Source: Bacillota bacterium (GTDB taxonomy: Bacteria > Bacillota > Clostridia > Acetivibrionales > DSM-1351). Taken from it: 64,000 bases of DNA. The notes beneath the pieces are model-generated. The model was not told the DNA's origin. It did no database searches and saw only the letters and a program-made list of their open reading frames with translations. A program made the position numbers and the translations under genes. Below, in pieces: positions 1 through 8,922 of this stretch. The stretch covers positions 1 to 64,000 of the forward strand of contig JAEXFI010000054.1 of the NCBI GenBank assembly GCA_023400235.1. Reading direction: 5' to 3'. Positions within the stretch are counted from its first letter, which is position 1. Every line of letters starts with the position of its first letter.

Positions 1-9
1 GGTCGGAGA

Positions 10-117
10 TTTTTGAGCGAGAGAATTTGGCTTGCGGCAAGGCGAAGACGCGAAGGAAGGCTTTGTGCCTTACAAACGGCTTCAACGTAGCCGAAGGGTA
101 AATTCGCCGCTCAAAAA
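10..117. repeat. Small inverted-repeat element (copy A)
   Basis: The segment is bounded by a perfect 10-bp inverted repeat (TTTTTGAGCG at 10-19, CGCTCAAAAA at 108-117) that extends imperfectly to a shared AATTT. Internal short hairpins are visible, for example AAGGC-TTTGT-GCCTT and GGCT-tcaacgt-AGCC. It lies just downstream of the aspS stop codon. Read on the minus strand it aligns, with gaps, to the element at 62457-62583: both begin TTTTGAG(G)CGGC and share a GC-CTTnCTTCG-GTCTT-CTTG block. It contains no open reading frame of note. It is most likely a dispersed, structured or MITE-like element; a role as RNA or terminator is possible but not shown. Confidence 0.55.
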
Positions 118-131
118 CGTATTATACATTG

Positions 132-1925
132 TTAATAGAGGGTATTCTCCTTTGTAATATCTATATGCAATTCCTCCAGTTGTTTTCCATCAACTATGTC
201 AGGTGCGTTATCCATTGGGCTTGAAGCATTCTGCACTTTGGGAAATGCTATAACATCCCTTATGCTGGAGGTCTTGGCCATAAGCATTATCATTCTGTCC
301 AAGCCAAAGGCCATTCCGCCGTGAGGAGGCGTTCCGTATTTAAAGGCATCCAGCAGGAAGCCAAACTTCCTGTTGGCATCTTCCGGAGTAAAGCCCAGCA
401 TTTCCAGCATCTTTGCCTGCAGCTCCTGCATGTGGATTCTTATACTGCCTCCGCCCAGTTCAACACCGTTTAACACAATGTCGTAGGCCTTTGCACGCAC
501 CTTGCCCGGCTCTGTGTCTAAAAGGGCAATATCTTCATCCATGGGGCAGGTAAAGGGATGGTGCTTTGCAGCAAAACGTCCTTCCTCTTCATCATATTCA
601 AATAATGGGAATTCTGTAACCCATAAAAATCTATAATCCTCGGGATCTAAAATATTTAGTTTTCTAGCAACCTCCAGCCTTAACTGTCCCAGTGCATCAA
701 AGACAACACTGTTTTTATCGGCCACAAAGCAGATAAGGTCTCCCGGCTCGGCTTGAACCTTCTCCAGCAGGCCTTTCATCTCCTCCTCCGTCATAAACTT
801 GGCAAAGGAGGATTTCAGCTCATTCCCGGCGTCAATTGATACCCATGCCATACCCTTGGCCTTGTAGGTCCTGACCACTTCAACCAGAGCATCTATTTCC
901 TTTCTGCTGAATTTTGCACAGCCCTTTGCATTGATTGCCCTGACACTTCCTCCGTTTGCCACAGCATCTGTAAATACCTTGAAGCCGCAGTCAGCCACCA
1001 GCTCAGATACATTTACCAGCTCCATCCCAAAACGGATATCCGGCTTGTCCGAGCCAAATCTTTCCATGGCCTCTGAATACGGCATCCTTAGAAACGGTGT
1101 CTTTAACTCTGCTCCCAGAGCTTCCTTGAATACTCTCTTCACAAAGCCTTCATTTACAGTCAGTACATCGTCAACATTAACAAAGGACATTTCTATATCT
1201 ATCTGTGTAAATTCAGGCTGCCTGTCCGCCCTCAAATCCTCATCCCTGAAGCACTTTGCAATTTGAAAATACCTGTCGAAGCCGGATACCATCAAAAGCT
1301 GCTTGTAAAGCTGAGGTGACTGGGGCAGCGCAAAAAACTTGCCGGGATGTACACGGCTTGGCACTAGATAATCCCTGGCACCCTCAGGTGTGCTTTTAAT
1401 CAGAATCGGAGTTTCAACTTCAAGGAAGCCGTTTTCATCATAATAGTCACGGGCAACCTTTGCAACCCTGTGCCTCAAGATGAAATTCCGCTGCATATCA
1501 GGTCTTCTGAGGTCCAGATATCTGTATTTCAGCCTGGTTATTTCATTTACCTCGGAATTCTCCTCAATGTAAATAGGGGGCGTTTCGGAGCTGCTGAGTA
1601 TTCTCAGCTCACTTGCATTTATTTCGATCTCCCCTGTAGCCATTTTTGCATTTACTGCCTCCGGAGCCCTTGCTGCAACAGTCCCAACCACAGCAAGCAC
1701 ATATTCGCTTCTGATGGTTTTGGCCTTATCAAACATTTCTCCGTCCTTATCGGTAAAAACCAGCTGCACAATACCTGTTCTGTCTCTCAAATCCACAAAA
1801 ACCAGGCTGCCCAAATTTCTCTGCTTCTGAACCCAGCCCATAACAGTAACTGTTTCACCTATATTCTTCGAAGTCAATTCAGCACATCTGTGACTTCTTG
1901 TAAGTCCATGTATCGATTCTCCCAT
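132..1925 (-). CDS. aspS: Aspartyl-tRNA synthetase
   Basis: Class II synthetase that charges tRNA-Asp in the cytoplasm; 597 aa, normal for the bacterial type. An N-terminal anticodon-binding OB fold (about residues 15-110) is followed by class II motif 2 (FRDED near residue 226, then RQPEFTQ), a bacterial insertion domain and the motif 3 region GGMAFGLDR near residue 536. The start is placed at the ATG at 1923-1925 because GGGAGAG lies just upstream; in-frame starts further upstream have no such site and add residues outside the family. It is second in an operon with hisS, 64 bp downstream, and therefore under the T-box leader. Whether it is discriminating or also charges tRNA-Asn cannot be settled by eye. 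Confidence 0.96.
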   Translation of the reverse strand: MGESIHGLTRSHRCAELTSKNIGETVTVMGWVQKQRNLGSLVFVDLRDRTGIVQLVFTDKDGEMFDKAKTIRSEYVLAVVGTVAARAPEAVNAKMATGEIEINASELRILSSSETPPIYIEENSEVNEITRLKYRYLDLRRPDMQRNFILRHRVAKVARDYYDENGFLEVETPILIKSTPEGARDYLVPSRVHPGKFFALPQSPQLYKQLLMVSGFDRYFQIAKCFRDEDLRADRQPEFTQIDIEMSFVNVDDVLTVNEGFVKRVFKEALGAELKTPFLRMPYSEAMERFGSDKPDIRFGMELVNVSELVADCGFKVFTDAVANGGSVRAINAKGCAKFSRKEIDALVEVVRTYKAKGMAWVSIDAGNELKSSFAKFMTEEEMKGLLEKVQAEPGDLICFVADKNSVVFDALGQLRLEVARKLNILDPEDYRFLWVTEFPLFEYDEEEGRFAAKHHPFTCPMDEDIALLDTEPGKVRAKAYDIVLNGVELGGGSIRIHMQELQAKMLEMLGFTPEDANRKFGFLLDAFKYGTPPHGGMAFGLDRMIMLMAKTSSIRDVIAFPKVQNASSPMDNAPDIVDGKQLEELHIDITKENTLY

Positions 1926-1989
1926 ATGCTCTCCCGTCCGCATGCCTGTATAGTGCACGCAATCAAATAGTATTTAGGTATATCTCTTC

Positions 1990-3312
1990 TCATCTGGCTT
2001 TAAGCTCCTGGATTATGCAGTCTATATCCAGTTCCTGCTGGTCTCCGGTTGCCATATCCTTAAGCTTATATTTTCCCGAATTCACTTCATCTTCCCCAAC
2101 AACAACCGCATAAGGAATTCCAAGCTTGTCCGCATACGCAAACTTTTTGCCTATCTTGCCCTCATTGAAATAAATTTCTGCTGCAATGCCGCACTCCCTT
2201 ATTTTTGTTGCCAGCTCCAGAGACTGTGCCATGGTTTCCTTCATAGGTATGACAAGTATTTGTGAGGGCGTGGCCTTTTTGCCTTCCCCCAGGACTCCTG
2301 CCTCCCTCAATTGATAGAACAGCCGGGACAAGCCAATGGATATTCCCACTCCCGGGAGTTTCTTGGTGGTGTAATTCTGAGCCAGGTTGTCGTATCTGCC
2401 CCCCGAGCACACACTTCCGATTGAAGGATACTGGTTCAGTATTGTTTCGTAAATGGTGCCGGTATAGTAGTCAAGACCTCTTGCAATTGTCAGGTCCACC
2501 GTATAATTGCCGGAGGGAACCTTAAGGGCGTCAATATAATTAATTACCAGCTCCAACTCGTCTATACCCTCTGAAAACATTTCATTATTCACTGAAAGCT
2601 GACGGAGCTTCTTTATTACTTCGCTGCAGCTGCCCTTTATCCCTACAAAATCCAGAACACTGCCAGCGGCCTCCTCTGACAGCCCCAAAGCTTTAAGTTC
2701 CTCGGCCACTGCTGCCCTGCCTATCTTTTCGATTTTATCAATTGTCCTCAGAACCTCAGCCCTATCTGCAACCTCAAGGCTTTCAAAAAAACCGTTGAGA
2801 ATCTTCCTGTTGTTCAGTCGTATGGTAAAATCGCTAAAGCCCAAGGCTTTAAAGGTAGAATATATAACACTGAGAATTTCGGCATCATTTATGACACTGA
2901 GGCTTTCAAAGCCGATAATATCTATATCACACTGATAAAATTCCCTGAATCTTCCCTTTTGTGGTTTCTCTCCCCTGAACACCTTTCCAATATGATACCG
3001 CTTAAAGGGAAAAGTCAATTCGCCAAAATGCTGTGAGACATATCTTGCAAGAGGTACGGTCAGATCAAATCTTAAAGAAAGGTCATTGTCACCTTTATTA
3101 AACCTGTATACCTGCTTTGCAGTCTCACCGCCGCTTTTTGCCAGAAGCACCTCTGACTTTTCAATCATCGGAGTATCCAGCGGAATAAATCCGTATGTCT
3201 CATATGTCTTCTTAATTGTTTCCAACATTTCATTAAATACCATCTGATCCTGGGGCAGCAGCTCCAAAAACCCCGGCAAAATCGAAGGTGTTACTACTTG
3301 CTGTTTCGCCAT
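1990..3312 (-). CDS. hisS: Histidyl-tRNA synthetase
   Basis: Class II synthetase that charges tRNA-His; 440 aa, as usual for HisS. Visible hallmarks are the N-terminal segment TPSILPGFLELLP, motif 2 FRGEKPQKGRFREF beginning near residue 112, the histidine-binding region ARGLDYYTGTIYE and motif 3 GGRYDNLA, then a C-terminal anticodon-binding domain. The ATG at 3310-3312 is chosen because GGGAG precedes it by 9 bases; the ATG 18 bases upstream has no ribosome binding site. First gene of hisS-aspS, preceded by its own promoter and a T-box leader, so expression should respond to uncharged tRNA. Confidence 0.96.
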   Translation of the reverse strand: MAKQQVVTPSILPGFLELLPQDQMVFNEMLETIKKTYETYGFIPLDTPMIEKSEVLLAKSGGETAKQVYRFNKGDNDLSLRFDLTVPLARYVSQHFGELTFPFKRYHIGKVFRGEKPQKGRFREFYQCDIDIIGFESLSVINDAEILSVIYSTFKALGFSDFTIRLNNRKILNGFFESLEVADRAEVLRTIDKIEKIGRAAVAEELKALGLSEEAAGSVLDFVGIKGSCSEVIKKLRQLSVNNEMFSEGIDELELVINYIDALKVPSGNYTVDLTIARGLDYYTGTIYETILNQYPSIGSVCSGGRYDNLAQNYTTKKLPGVGISIGLSRLFYQLREAGVLGEGKKATPSQILVIPMKETMAQSLELATKIRECGIAAEIYFNEGKIGKKFAYADKLGIPYAVVVGEDEVNSGKYKLKDMATGDQQELDIDCIIQELKAR

Positions 3313-3430
3313 TTGTACAACTCCCATCATAAAAAATATATATTTTCAATTATTTACATGAATATGCAAATTAATAAATATGTTATGTATGAATTCACTG
3401 TTTACATTAAGAATAGAATCCCATACGCTA

Positions 3431-3458
3431 AAAAAGTCCCCTTATCCCTATAAGGGAC
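3431..3458 (-). terminator. T-box attenuator terminator
   Basis: On the minus strand the hairpin GTCCC-TTATAGGGATAAG-GGGAC (3436-3458) is followed by a run of U (3431-3435). It lies directly after the T-box sequence and before hisS, so it is the conditional terminator of the leader. Confidence 0.85.
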
Positions 3459-3787
3459 GAGAGGATACTTCCCGTGATGCCACCCTAATGATTCTCTCAT
3501 TAAAAAAGCTTAACAAAAGAACCTACTTGAAGTCTTTAACGCAGAAAACGGATGAGCTTTTAACTCATCAGCCCTGGAAACATATCCACATAGGGTGTCT
3601 TTCATCACCTTTTCTATAAGCCGCTCACAGTACAGAGTCAAACAAGCTGTTTGCCTGATTGACTTCCGGCAGCTTTTCCCTGGATAGAAGCCTTGATTAC
3701 TCTTCCCTTTTTAGGCCTGACAATATAAACAGGTCACCTGCATTGGCATAAAGCCAACCTGAAACCTGACTTGATTTTGGTAAGTCT
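3431..3787 (-). promoter_or_regulatory. T-box leader of hisS-aspS
   Basis: On the minus strand the leader contains the T-box sequence AGGGTGGCATCACGGG (3471-3486) followed by a terminator hairpin. Upstream is a Stem I with a loop-E-like GAGTAA and an AG-bulge-like CAGGGAAAAGCTG. Its specifier position reads GAAAGACACC (GACAC at 3595-3599). GAC is the Asp codon and the overlapping CAC is the His codon, matching the two synthetases encoded downstream. T-boxes bind tRNA by codon-anticodon pairing and, if the tRNA is uncharged, form an antiterminator that lets transcription proceed. The 5' boundary is set by the promoter and is approximate. Confidence 0.9.
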
Positions 3788-3794
3788 ACTATAT

Positions 3795-3823
3795 ATTTTA
3801 AAATTCACTTCTGATATTGTCAA
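3795..3823 (-). promoter_or_regulatory. Sigma-A-type promoter for hisS-aspS
   Basis: TTGACA (3818-3823) and TAAAAT (3795-3800) on the minus strand are separated by exactly 17 bases. They lie immediately after the hemZ stop codon, so hisS-aspS has its own transcription start near 3788, ahead of the T-box. Confidence 0.8.
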
Positions 3824-3826
3824 CAA

Positions 3827-5428
3827 TTATAACCAGTTGGCAATCAGAAATTTTTTTCTCTCCAGCATTTCATCAATGCGTCCAAGGTATTCTTCAACAC
3901 TTTTTACATTGAAAGACCTTTCAATCCTGTTTCCAGGAAAAACTATTTTTGTAACAGCTCCGGCACCGCAGGCAAACACAGACTGCCGCTCCTCCATGAT
4001 TTGAATATTGTACAGGCATTCCTTGCCTTTTTTGCTGTAGCCTACATTTTCAAGATTCCCCAGTATGTTTTTCTGCCTGTACAGATAATAGGGCTTTAAC
4101 CCCAGTTCTGCAGCATATGCTCCGGCTGTCTCCACCATTTCCGCCACCTGGTCAAACTCCTTGCGAAGACTGAAATTGTCCCTCTCCCGGGTAAGCCTTG
4201 AGGCTCTCTTGACAGCCATAGTGTGAACAGTGACACTATCAGGCTTCATTCTTGAAAGCTGTTCCATGGAGTTTTTAAACATTACAGCATCTTCACCGGG
4301 AAGTCCGCATATGACATCCATGTTAATATTGTCAAACCCAAGACTGCGGGCGTTATAAAATGCCTCCTCCACTTCTTGGGGAGTGTGTCCTCTGCCTATT
4401 CTTTCCAGGGTAGTTGCATTCATACTCTGGGGATTTATACTGATTCTTGTGACCCTGCTGTCTTTTATGACCTTTAATTTTCCGGCATCAATTGTATCCG
4501 GCCGGCCGGCTTCCAGTGTATATTCTTTCATAGAGCTCAAATCCAGCAGGCTTTCAAGCCCCTCAAGCAGCCTGCTCAACTGCAGGGAATTGACTGAGGT
4601 CGGGGTTCCCCCTCCAATATATATGCTTTCTATTTTCATGCCACAGCTTCCGAGCAGTTCACCCGTATGCCGGATTTCCTTCAAAAGTGCCTCAAGATAG
4701 CTGTCCACCTGCTTTTTATACTGCCCGATGGTACTGGAGCTAAAGGAACAGTAAAGGCATCTGGTGGGGCAAAAGGGTATCCCCACATACAGGGACACGT
4801 TTTCAGGTGCCGAATCCTTGAACAATTCCCTCTGGTTCCCGGCAACCTCATATAAAAGCTGTGCCTTGCTGCCTGCCACATAATAGTCCTCTACCAGCTT
4901 ATTGACAATGTCCAGCTCCCCGGCACCCGCATCCATAAGCTCATTTACAAGTTTTGCGGGCCTGATGCCTGTCATAACTCCCCAAGGGCTGCTTTTCCCC
5001 GTAAAGCTTTTCAGCAGCAGGTACAGCTTTCTTTTAAATACCTTTTTAAAAGACTTGATGTCCGGCCCGGGCTCCTTCATATTCCCCTGTGGCTCTGGCC
5101 TTTGTCCCTGAAAAAGTACTGTCAATTCCTCAGGAACAGAAATGCTTGCCTGTTCCTGAAATCCGTGGGACTTTAAACAGATACACAAACTTGCCGCTGC
5201 AGTTTCAAACCCGCAGAATAGAAATGCCCCGGAACCGTAATCCCGAGGGCCATCTGCCTTTTGCAGCTCATCTTTTAAAAAGAACAGCTTGAGAACATCT
5301 TCAAATTCATAGTCCAAATAACTAAAATCATTCCTGTAATATAACATGTTGACTCCAAAAACCGATTTTGTATAATACTGAGCAAAAGGCGCCGGGTTTA
5401 CTTCCGCACTGACGTCCTCTTCTACCAT
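3827..5428 (-). CDS. hemZ: Oxygen-independent coproporphyrinogen III dehydrogenase-like protein HemZ
   Basis: A radical SAM enzyme of the HemN/HemZ family, expected to act in anaerobic haem biosynthesis at the coproporphyrinogen III step; 533 aa, close to the usual HemZ length of about 500. The iron-sulfur motif CPTRCLYC gives cysteines at residues 220, 224 and 227, followed by the SAM-binding glycine motif YIGGGTPT. The roughly 200-residue N-terminal extension before the radical SAM core is characteristic of HemZ rather than HemN. Its ATG overlaps the end of the upstream metallo-hydrolase gene (ATGGTAG), implying translational coupling. True substrate specificity is not visible; some members of this family have other roles. 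Confidence 0.85.
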   Translation of the reverse strand: MVEEDVSAEVNPAPFAQYYTKSVFGVNMLYYRNDFSYLDYEFEDVLKLFFLKDELQKADGPRDYGSGAFLFCGFETAAASLCICLKSHGFQEQASISVPEELTVLFQGQRPEPQGNMKEPGPDIKSFKKVFKRKLYLLLKSFTGKSSPWGVMTGIRPAKLVNELMDAGAGELDIVNKLVEDYYVAGSKAQLLYEVAGNQRELFKDSAPENVSLYVGIPFCPTRCLYCSFSSSTIGQYKKQVDSYLEALLKEIRHTGELLGSCGMKIESIYIGGGTPTSVNSLQLSRLLEGLESLLDLSSMKEYTLEAGRPDTIDAGKLKVIKDSRVTRISINPQSMNATTLERIGRGHTPQEVEEAFYNARSLGFDNINMDVICGLPGEDAVMFKNSMEQLSRMKPDSVTVHTMAVKRASRLTRERDNFSLRKEFDQVAEMVETAGAYAAELGLKPYYLYRQKNILGNLENVGYSKKGKECLYNIQIMEERQSVFACGAGAVTKIVFPGNRIERSFNVKSVEEYLGRIDEMLERKKFLIANWL

Positions 5429-6048
5429 TGCACTGCATGTCTTATGGGGTTTGTACGTTTCTCCTGCCCTATGGAAGTAGAACTGCCATGGCCGGGATAA
5501 ACAGCCGTATCTTCCGGCAGCAGAAAAAGTATGTCAACTATTGAACGGTATATTTCCTCAAAATCTCCGTTTGGAAGCTCTACGGTTCCATAGCCGTTGC
5601 AGAACAGAGTATCACCTGAAAACAGGCTCTTGCCGGCCAGTATGCAGATGGAACCCGGACTGTGCCCAGGCGTATGGATGATCTTCAGCTCAAGGCCGCC
5701 CAGCTTAAGCACACTGCCGTCCCTCAGCAATTCACACCTGGTATTAACTGTCTGAGGCGAAAAGGTGAAGGCGGACACGTTGTATTTGGCATCTGTAAGT
5801 GCCGGCTCGTCGTCCACATGTATATACGCTTTTGCATTGGTTTTTTCAATCAAATGGTCAAGCTCTGCTATATGATCAATATGTCCGTGAGTCAATATGA
5901 TCTTTTCAATGCTTACATTCATTTCGGCAGCCGCTGCCAGTACTTTTTCACATTTAACTCCCTGATCTATCACTGCCGCCTTATCACCTTCACATATTAG
6001 ATATGATAAGGAATCAAATATTCCGCCTGTAATTGTCTTAATAATCAT
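5422..6048 (-). CDS. Metallo-beta-lactamase-fold hydrolase (glyoxalase II-like)
   Basis: A 208-residue cytoplasmic protein of the metallo-beta-lactamase superfamily, similar in size to YcbL/GloB-type thioester hydrolases. The metal-binding motif THGHIDH occupies residues 53-59, with further ligands in HTPGHSPGS, SGDTLF and YPGHG. It sits between dtd and hemZ in the apt-relA-dtd-MBL-hemZ operon and overlaps hemZ by a few bases. The natural substrate cannot be deduced; glyoxalase II or a general thioesterase/hydrolase role is the family-based expectation. Confidence 0.85.
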   Translation of the reverse strand: MIIKTITGGIFDSLSYLICEGDKAAVIDQGVKCEKVLAAAAEMNVSIEKIILTHGHIDHIAELDHLIEKTNAKAYIHVDDEPALTDAKYNVSAFTFSPQTVNTRCELLRDGSVLKLGGLELKIIHTPGHSPGSICILAGKSLFSGDTLFCNGYGTVELPNGDFEEIYRSIVDILFLLPEDTAVYPGHGSSTSIGQEKRTNPIRHAVQW

Positions 6049-6144
6049 AGTACGCCCTTCTTCATATTAAATTTACCCAATGTGCCAGTTCCGCATGAAA
6101 AGGCATGTTGTGTTTCTGCCGGTATACATCCAAACAAGCCTTTT

Positions 6145-6594
6145 CTAGAACTCCCGTTTGCTGTCCAGCAGCAGGGTCACAGGACCGTCATTGCATATAT
6201 CCACCAGCATATGCGCCTGAAAAATACCAGTTTCCACCTTTACTCCACAGCTCCTGCATTTTTCAATGAAGGCCTGGTACAGCGCCCTGGCCGCTTCAGG
6301 TCTTGCAGCCTGATCGTAGCCGGGTCTTCTGCCCTTCCTGCAATCTCCGTAGAGTGTAAATTGAGATACCACCAGCATTTCTCCCCCCACATCCAGAAGT
6401 GAGAGATTCATTTTACCTTCGTTATCTTCAAATACACGCAAATTGACTATTTTTTCAGACAGATAATCCACATCGGCGGCAGTATCCTCCCGTCCCACAC
6501 CAAGCAAGACCATAAAGCCCTGGTTTATCTCGCCTGTAGTGCTGCCTTCAACAGCCACCTTTGATTTTGTAACCCTTTGGACAACTGCTCTCAT
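6145..6594 (-). CDS. dtd: D-aminoacyl-tRNA deacylase
   Basis: Removes D-amino acids (and mischarged Gly) from tRNA, protecting translation; 149 aa, the normal Dtd length. Two diagnostic active-site motifs are present: SQFT at residues 77-80 and GPVT at 137-140. The start MRAVVQRV is the conserved N-terminus and is preceded by CAGGAG. It lies directly downstream of relA, a common clostridial and bacillar arrangement. Confidence 0.95.
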   Translation of the reverse strand: MRAVVQRVTKSKVAVEGSTTGEINQGFMVLLGVGREDTAADVDYLSEKIVNLRVFEDNEGKMNLSLLDVGGEMLVVSQFTLYGDCRKGRRPGYDQAARPEAARALYQAFIEKCRSCGVKVETGIFQAHMLVDICNDGPVTLLLDSKREF

Positions 6595-6678
6595 TTAAAC
6601 TCCTGCCTGTTTGCTTTTGATTTGCTGTCTGTTCATTTACTCTTTGCCTGCTTCCTGCCTGCTCGTTTTCTTATTGCT

Positions 6679-8880
6679 TTACTGTTTGTTTCTTGTCACA
6701 TCAAAAACACTGTCTATTTTTCTAAGCTTCTTAATAATCTTTTCCAATTGCTCGGTATTTGTTATCTCAAGAGTAAGATTTATCAATGTTATCTGTTCCC
6801 GCGTGGTTCTGGCGTTAACTGCCTTTATAGGTATCTTCAGCTCTGCTATGCTGTTGGTGACATCCAGCAGCAAGGAAGTCCTGTCATTTGCCATGATGGT
6901 TATATCAGCCTTGTAAGCCGCATCACTGGTGGAATACCATTTGACATCTATAAGCCGGCCTTCCTCTTCCAGACCGGCTGAAACATTGATACAGTCGCTT
7001 CTGTGCACCGAAACTCCGCGCCCCCTGGTTATATATCCGATAATTTCATCACCGGGTACAGGGTTGCAGCAGCGGGACAGTCTCACCAGGCAATTGTCAA
7101 TTCCCTTTACAACAATACCGCTTTCAGGTATGTTCTTTTTCTTCTTGTCATTTCTGGTCTGCGCAATGGATTCAAGTATCTGCTCTATTTCTTCAGGCTT
7201 AAGGGTTTTTTTGAATTCCTCCTTAAGCTTTGTAATTACCTTGTTTGTGGTTATGGCTCCATAACCGATACCTGCATATAAATCCTCCAGGGTTGAAAAA
7301 TTGTACTTTCTGAGTACCAGCTCAATCCACTCTGCCCTGAATAGCTGATTGAAGGCAAACCCCTGCTTTTTGAGCTCCCGTTCAACCATTTCCTTGCCTC
7401 TTAATATGTTCTCTTCTCTTTTTTCCTTTTTAAACCATTGATTTATCTTGTTCTTAGCCTGGCTGCTTTTAACAATCTTCAGCCAATCCCTGCTGGGACC
7501 GTGAATTGTTGAAGAGGTCAGGATGTCTATAATATCCCCATTCTTCAATTTATAATCTATTGGAACCATTTTCCCATTGGCCTTGGCTCCAATCATCTTG
7601 TTTCCGATAGCGCTGTGAATGCTGTATGCAAAATCTACAGGGGTTGATTCAAAGGGGAGGCTTACCACATCTCCCTTGGGAGTGAAAATAAAAACTTCAT
7701 CAGTAAACAAATCAACCTTCAGGGTTTCCATGAATTCACTTTCATCACGGGCATCCTTTTGCCACTCCAAAAGCTGTCTGAGCCAGGCGAATTTATTGTC
7801 TGCTTCCTTTGGGTTGCCGCCCCCTTCCTTATACTTCCAGTGGGCTGCTATACCAACCTCGGCAACCCTGTGCATATCCCAGGTTCTGATCTGCACCTCG
7901 AAGGGCTGACCTTCCGGCCCGATAAGGGTAGTATGAAGGGACTGGTACATATTGGGCTTGGGAATGGCTATATAGTCTTTAAACCTGCCAGGCATGGGCT
8001 TATACAGCTCGTGTACAAGTCCGAGAATGGCATAGCAGTCCTTAACGGAATTTACAATGACTCTGAAGGCAAATAAATCGTATATCTGATCAAGTGTCTT
8101 GTTCTGCTTTACCATCTTCCTGTATATGCTGTAGAAGTGTTTCGGCCTGCCGTCAATCTGAGCATTTTCAATGCCCAGGTCATTTGTTTTTTCTCTGAGG
8201 GTTTGAAGTATGCCCTCAATATAAGCTTCTCTCTGCTTTCTCTTAAAAGCTATTTTCTCAACCAGGTCATAGTACCCTTTGGGATCCAGATACCTGAGAC
8301 ATATATCCTCAAGTTCCCACTTAATCTTGGATATACCCAGCCGGTGAGCAAGCGGGGCGTATATCTCAAGGGTTTCCCTGGCTTTCTCAATCTGCTTGCC
8401 CTCGTTCATATATTTCAGCGTTCTCATGTTATGCAGCCTGTCGGCCAGCTTTATCATAATAACGCGTATATCCTTTGCCATGGCAACAAACATCTTGCGA
8501 AGGTTCTCCATCTGCTGCTCTTCCTTGGAAGTAAAGGGCAGCTTTCCCAGCTTTGTAAGTTTGGTTACCCCGTCTACAAGGTCTGCAACTTCGACTCCGA
8601 ACTGAGCCTTTATCTCGTCATATGTACAGGTGGTATCTTCAATAGTATCGTGAAGCAGGGCAGCAACAAGCGCAGTGCAGTCCAGTTCCATTTCCGCGAG
8701 TATTACGGCTACTTCTACAGGATGGATAATGTAGGGCTCCCCTGAATTTCTCTGCTGGCCCTCATGGGCGGCTTTAGAAACATCATATGCCTTTTCAAGC
8801 AGTTCAATGTTACTGTTGGGATCATATTTTTTTACTTTTTCAACAAGCACTGAAAAGCTATCTATCAAAGCATCCTCCAC
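6679..8880 (-). CDS. relA: Bifunctional (p)ppGpp synthetase/hydrolase (RelA/SpoT family)
   Basis: Makes and degrades the stringent-response alarmone; 733 aa, the long Rel type. Domain order: HD hydrolase (His39, His53 and HD at 77-78 in HDTIEDT), synthetase (RPKHFYSIYRKM and YQSLHTTLIG), TGS (FIFTPKGDVVSLP), zinc-finger/CC region (RLSRCCNPVPGD) and C-terminal ACT. The intact HD residues argue for active hydrolase as well as synthetase. The start is uncertain: a GTG at 8878-8880 gives 733 aa, but GGTGGAGG covers that codon and would better serve a TTG at 8866-8868 (729 aa). It is the second gene after apt. Confidence 0.95.
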   Translation of the reverse strand: MEDALIDSFSVLVEKVKKYDPNSNIELLEKAYDVSKAAHEGQQRNSGEPYIIHPVEVAVILAEMELDCTALVAALLHDTIEDTTCTYDEIKAQFGVEVADLVDGVTKLTKLGKLPFTSKEEQQMENLRKMFVAMAKDIRVIMIKLADRLHNMRTLKYMNEGKQIEKARETLEIYAPLAHRLGISKIKWELEDICLRYLDPKGYYDLVEKIAFKRKQREAYIEGILQTLREKTNDLGIENAQIDGRPKHFYSIYRKMVKQNKTLDQIYDLFAFRVIVNSVKDCYAILGLVHELYKPMPGRFKDYIAIPKPNMYQSLHTTLIGPEGQPFEVQIRTWDMHRVAEVGIAAHWKYKEGGGNPKEADNKFAWLRQLLEWQKDARDESEFMETLKVDLFTDEVFIFTPKGDVVSLPFESTPVDFAYSIHSAIGNKMIGAKANGKMVPIDYKLKNGDIIDILTSSTIHGPSRDWLKIVKSSQAKNKINQWFKKEKREENILRGKEMVERELKKQGFAFNQLFRAEWIELVLRKYNFSTLEDLYAGIGYGAITTNKVITKLKEEFKKTLKPEEIEQILESIAQTRNDKKKKNIPESGIVVKGIDNCLVRLSRCCNPVPGDEIIGYITRGRGVSVHRSDCINVSAGLEEEGRLIDVKWYSTSDAAYKADITIMANDRTSLLLDVTNSIAELKIPIKAVNARTTREQITLINLTLEITNTEQLEKIIKKLRKIDSVFDVTRNKQ

Positions 8881-8922
8881 CAGTCATCTGTGACTTTTGT
8901 ATATCATGACATAATAAAATGG

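Noticed and set aside
3380..3619. A 79-codon plus-strand open frame
   Set aside because: It lies entirely in the T-box leader of hisS, whose RNA motifs explain the conservation.
8137..8745. A 202-codon plus-strand open frame opposite relA
   Set aside because: It is antisense to a clearly coding, conserved gene; it has no ribosome binding site or family features.
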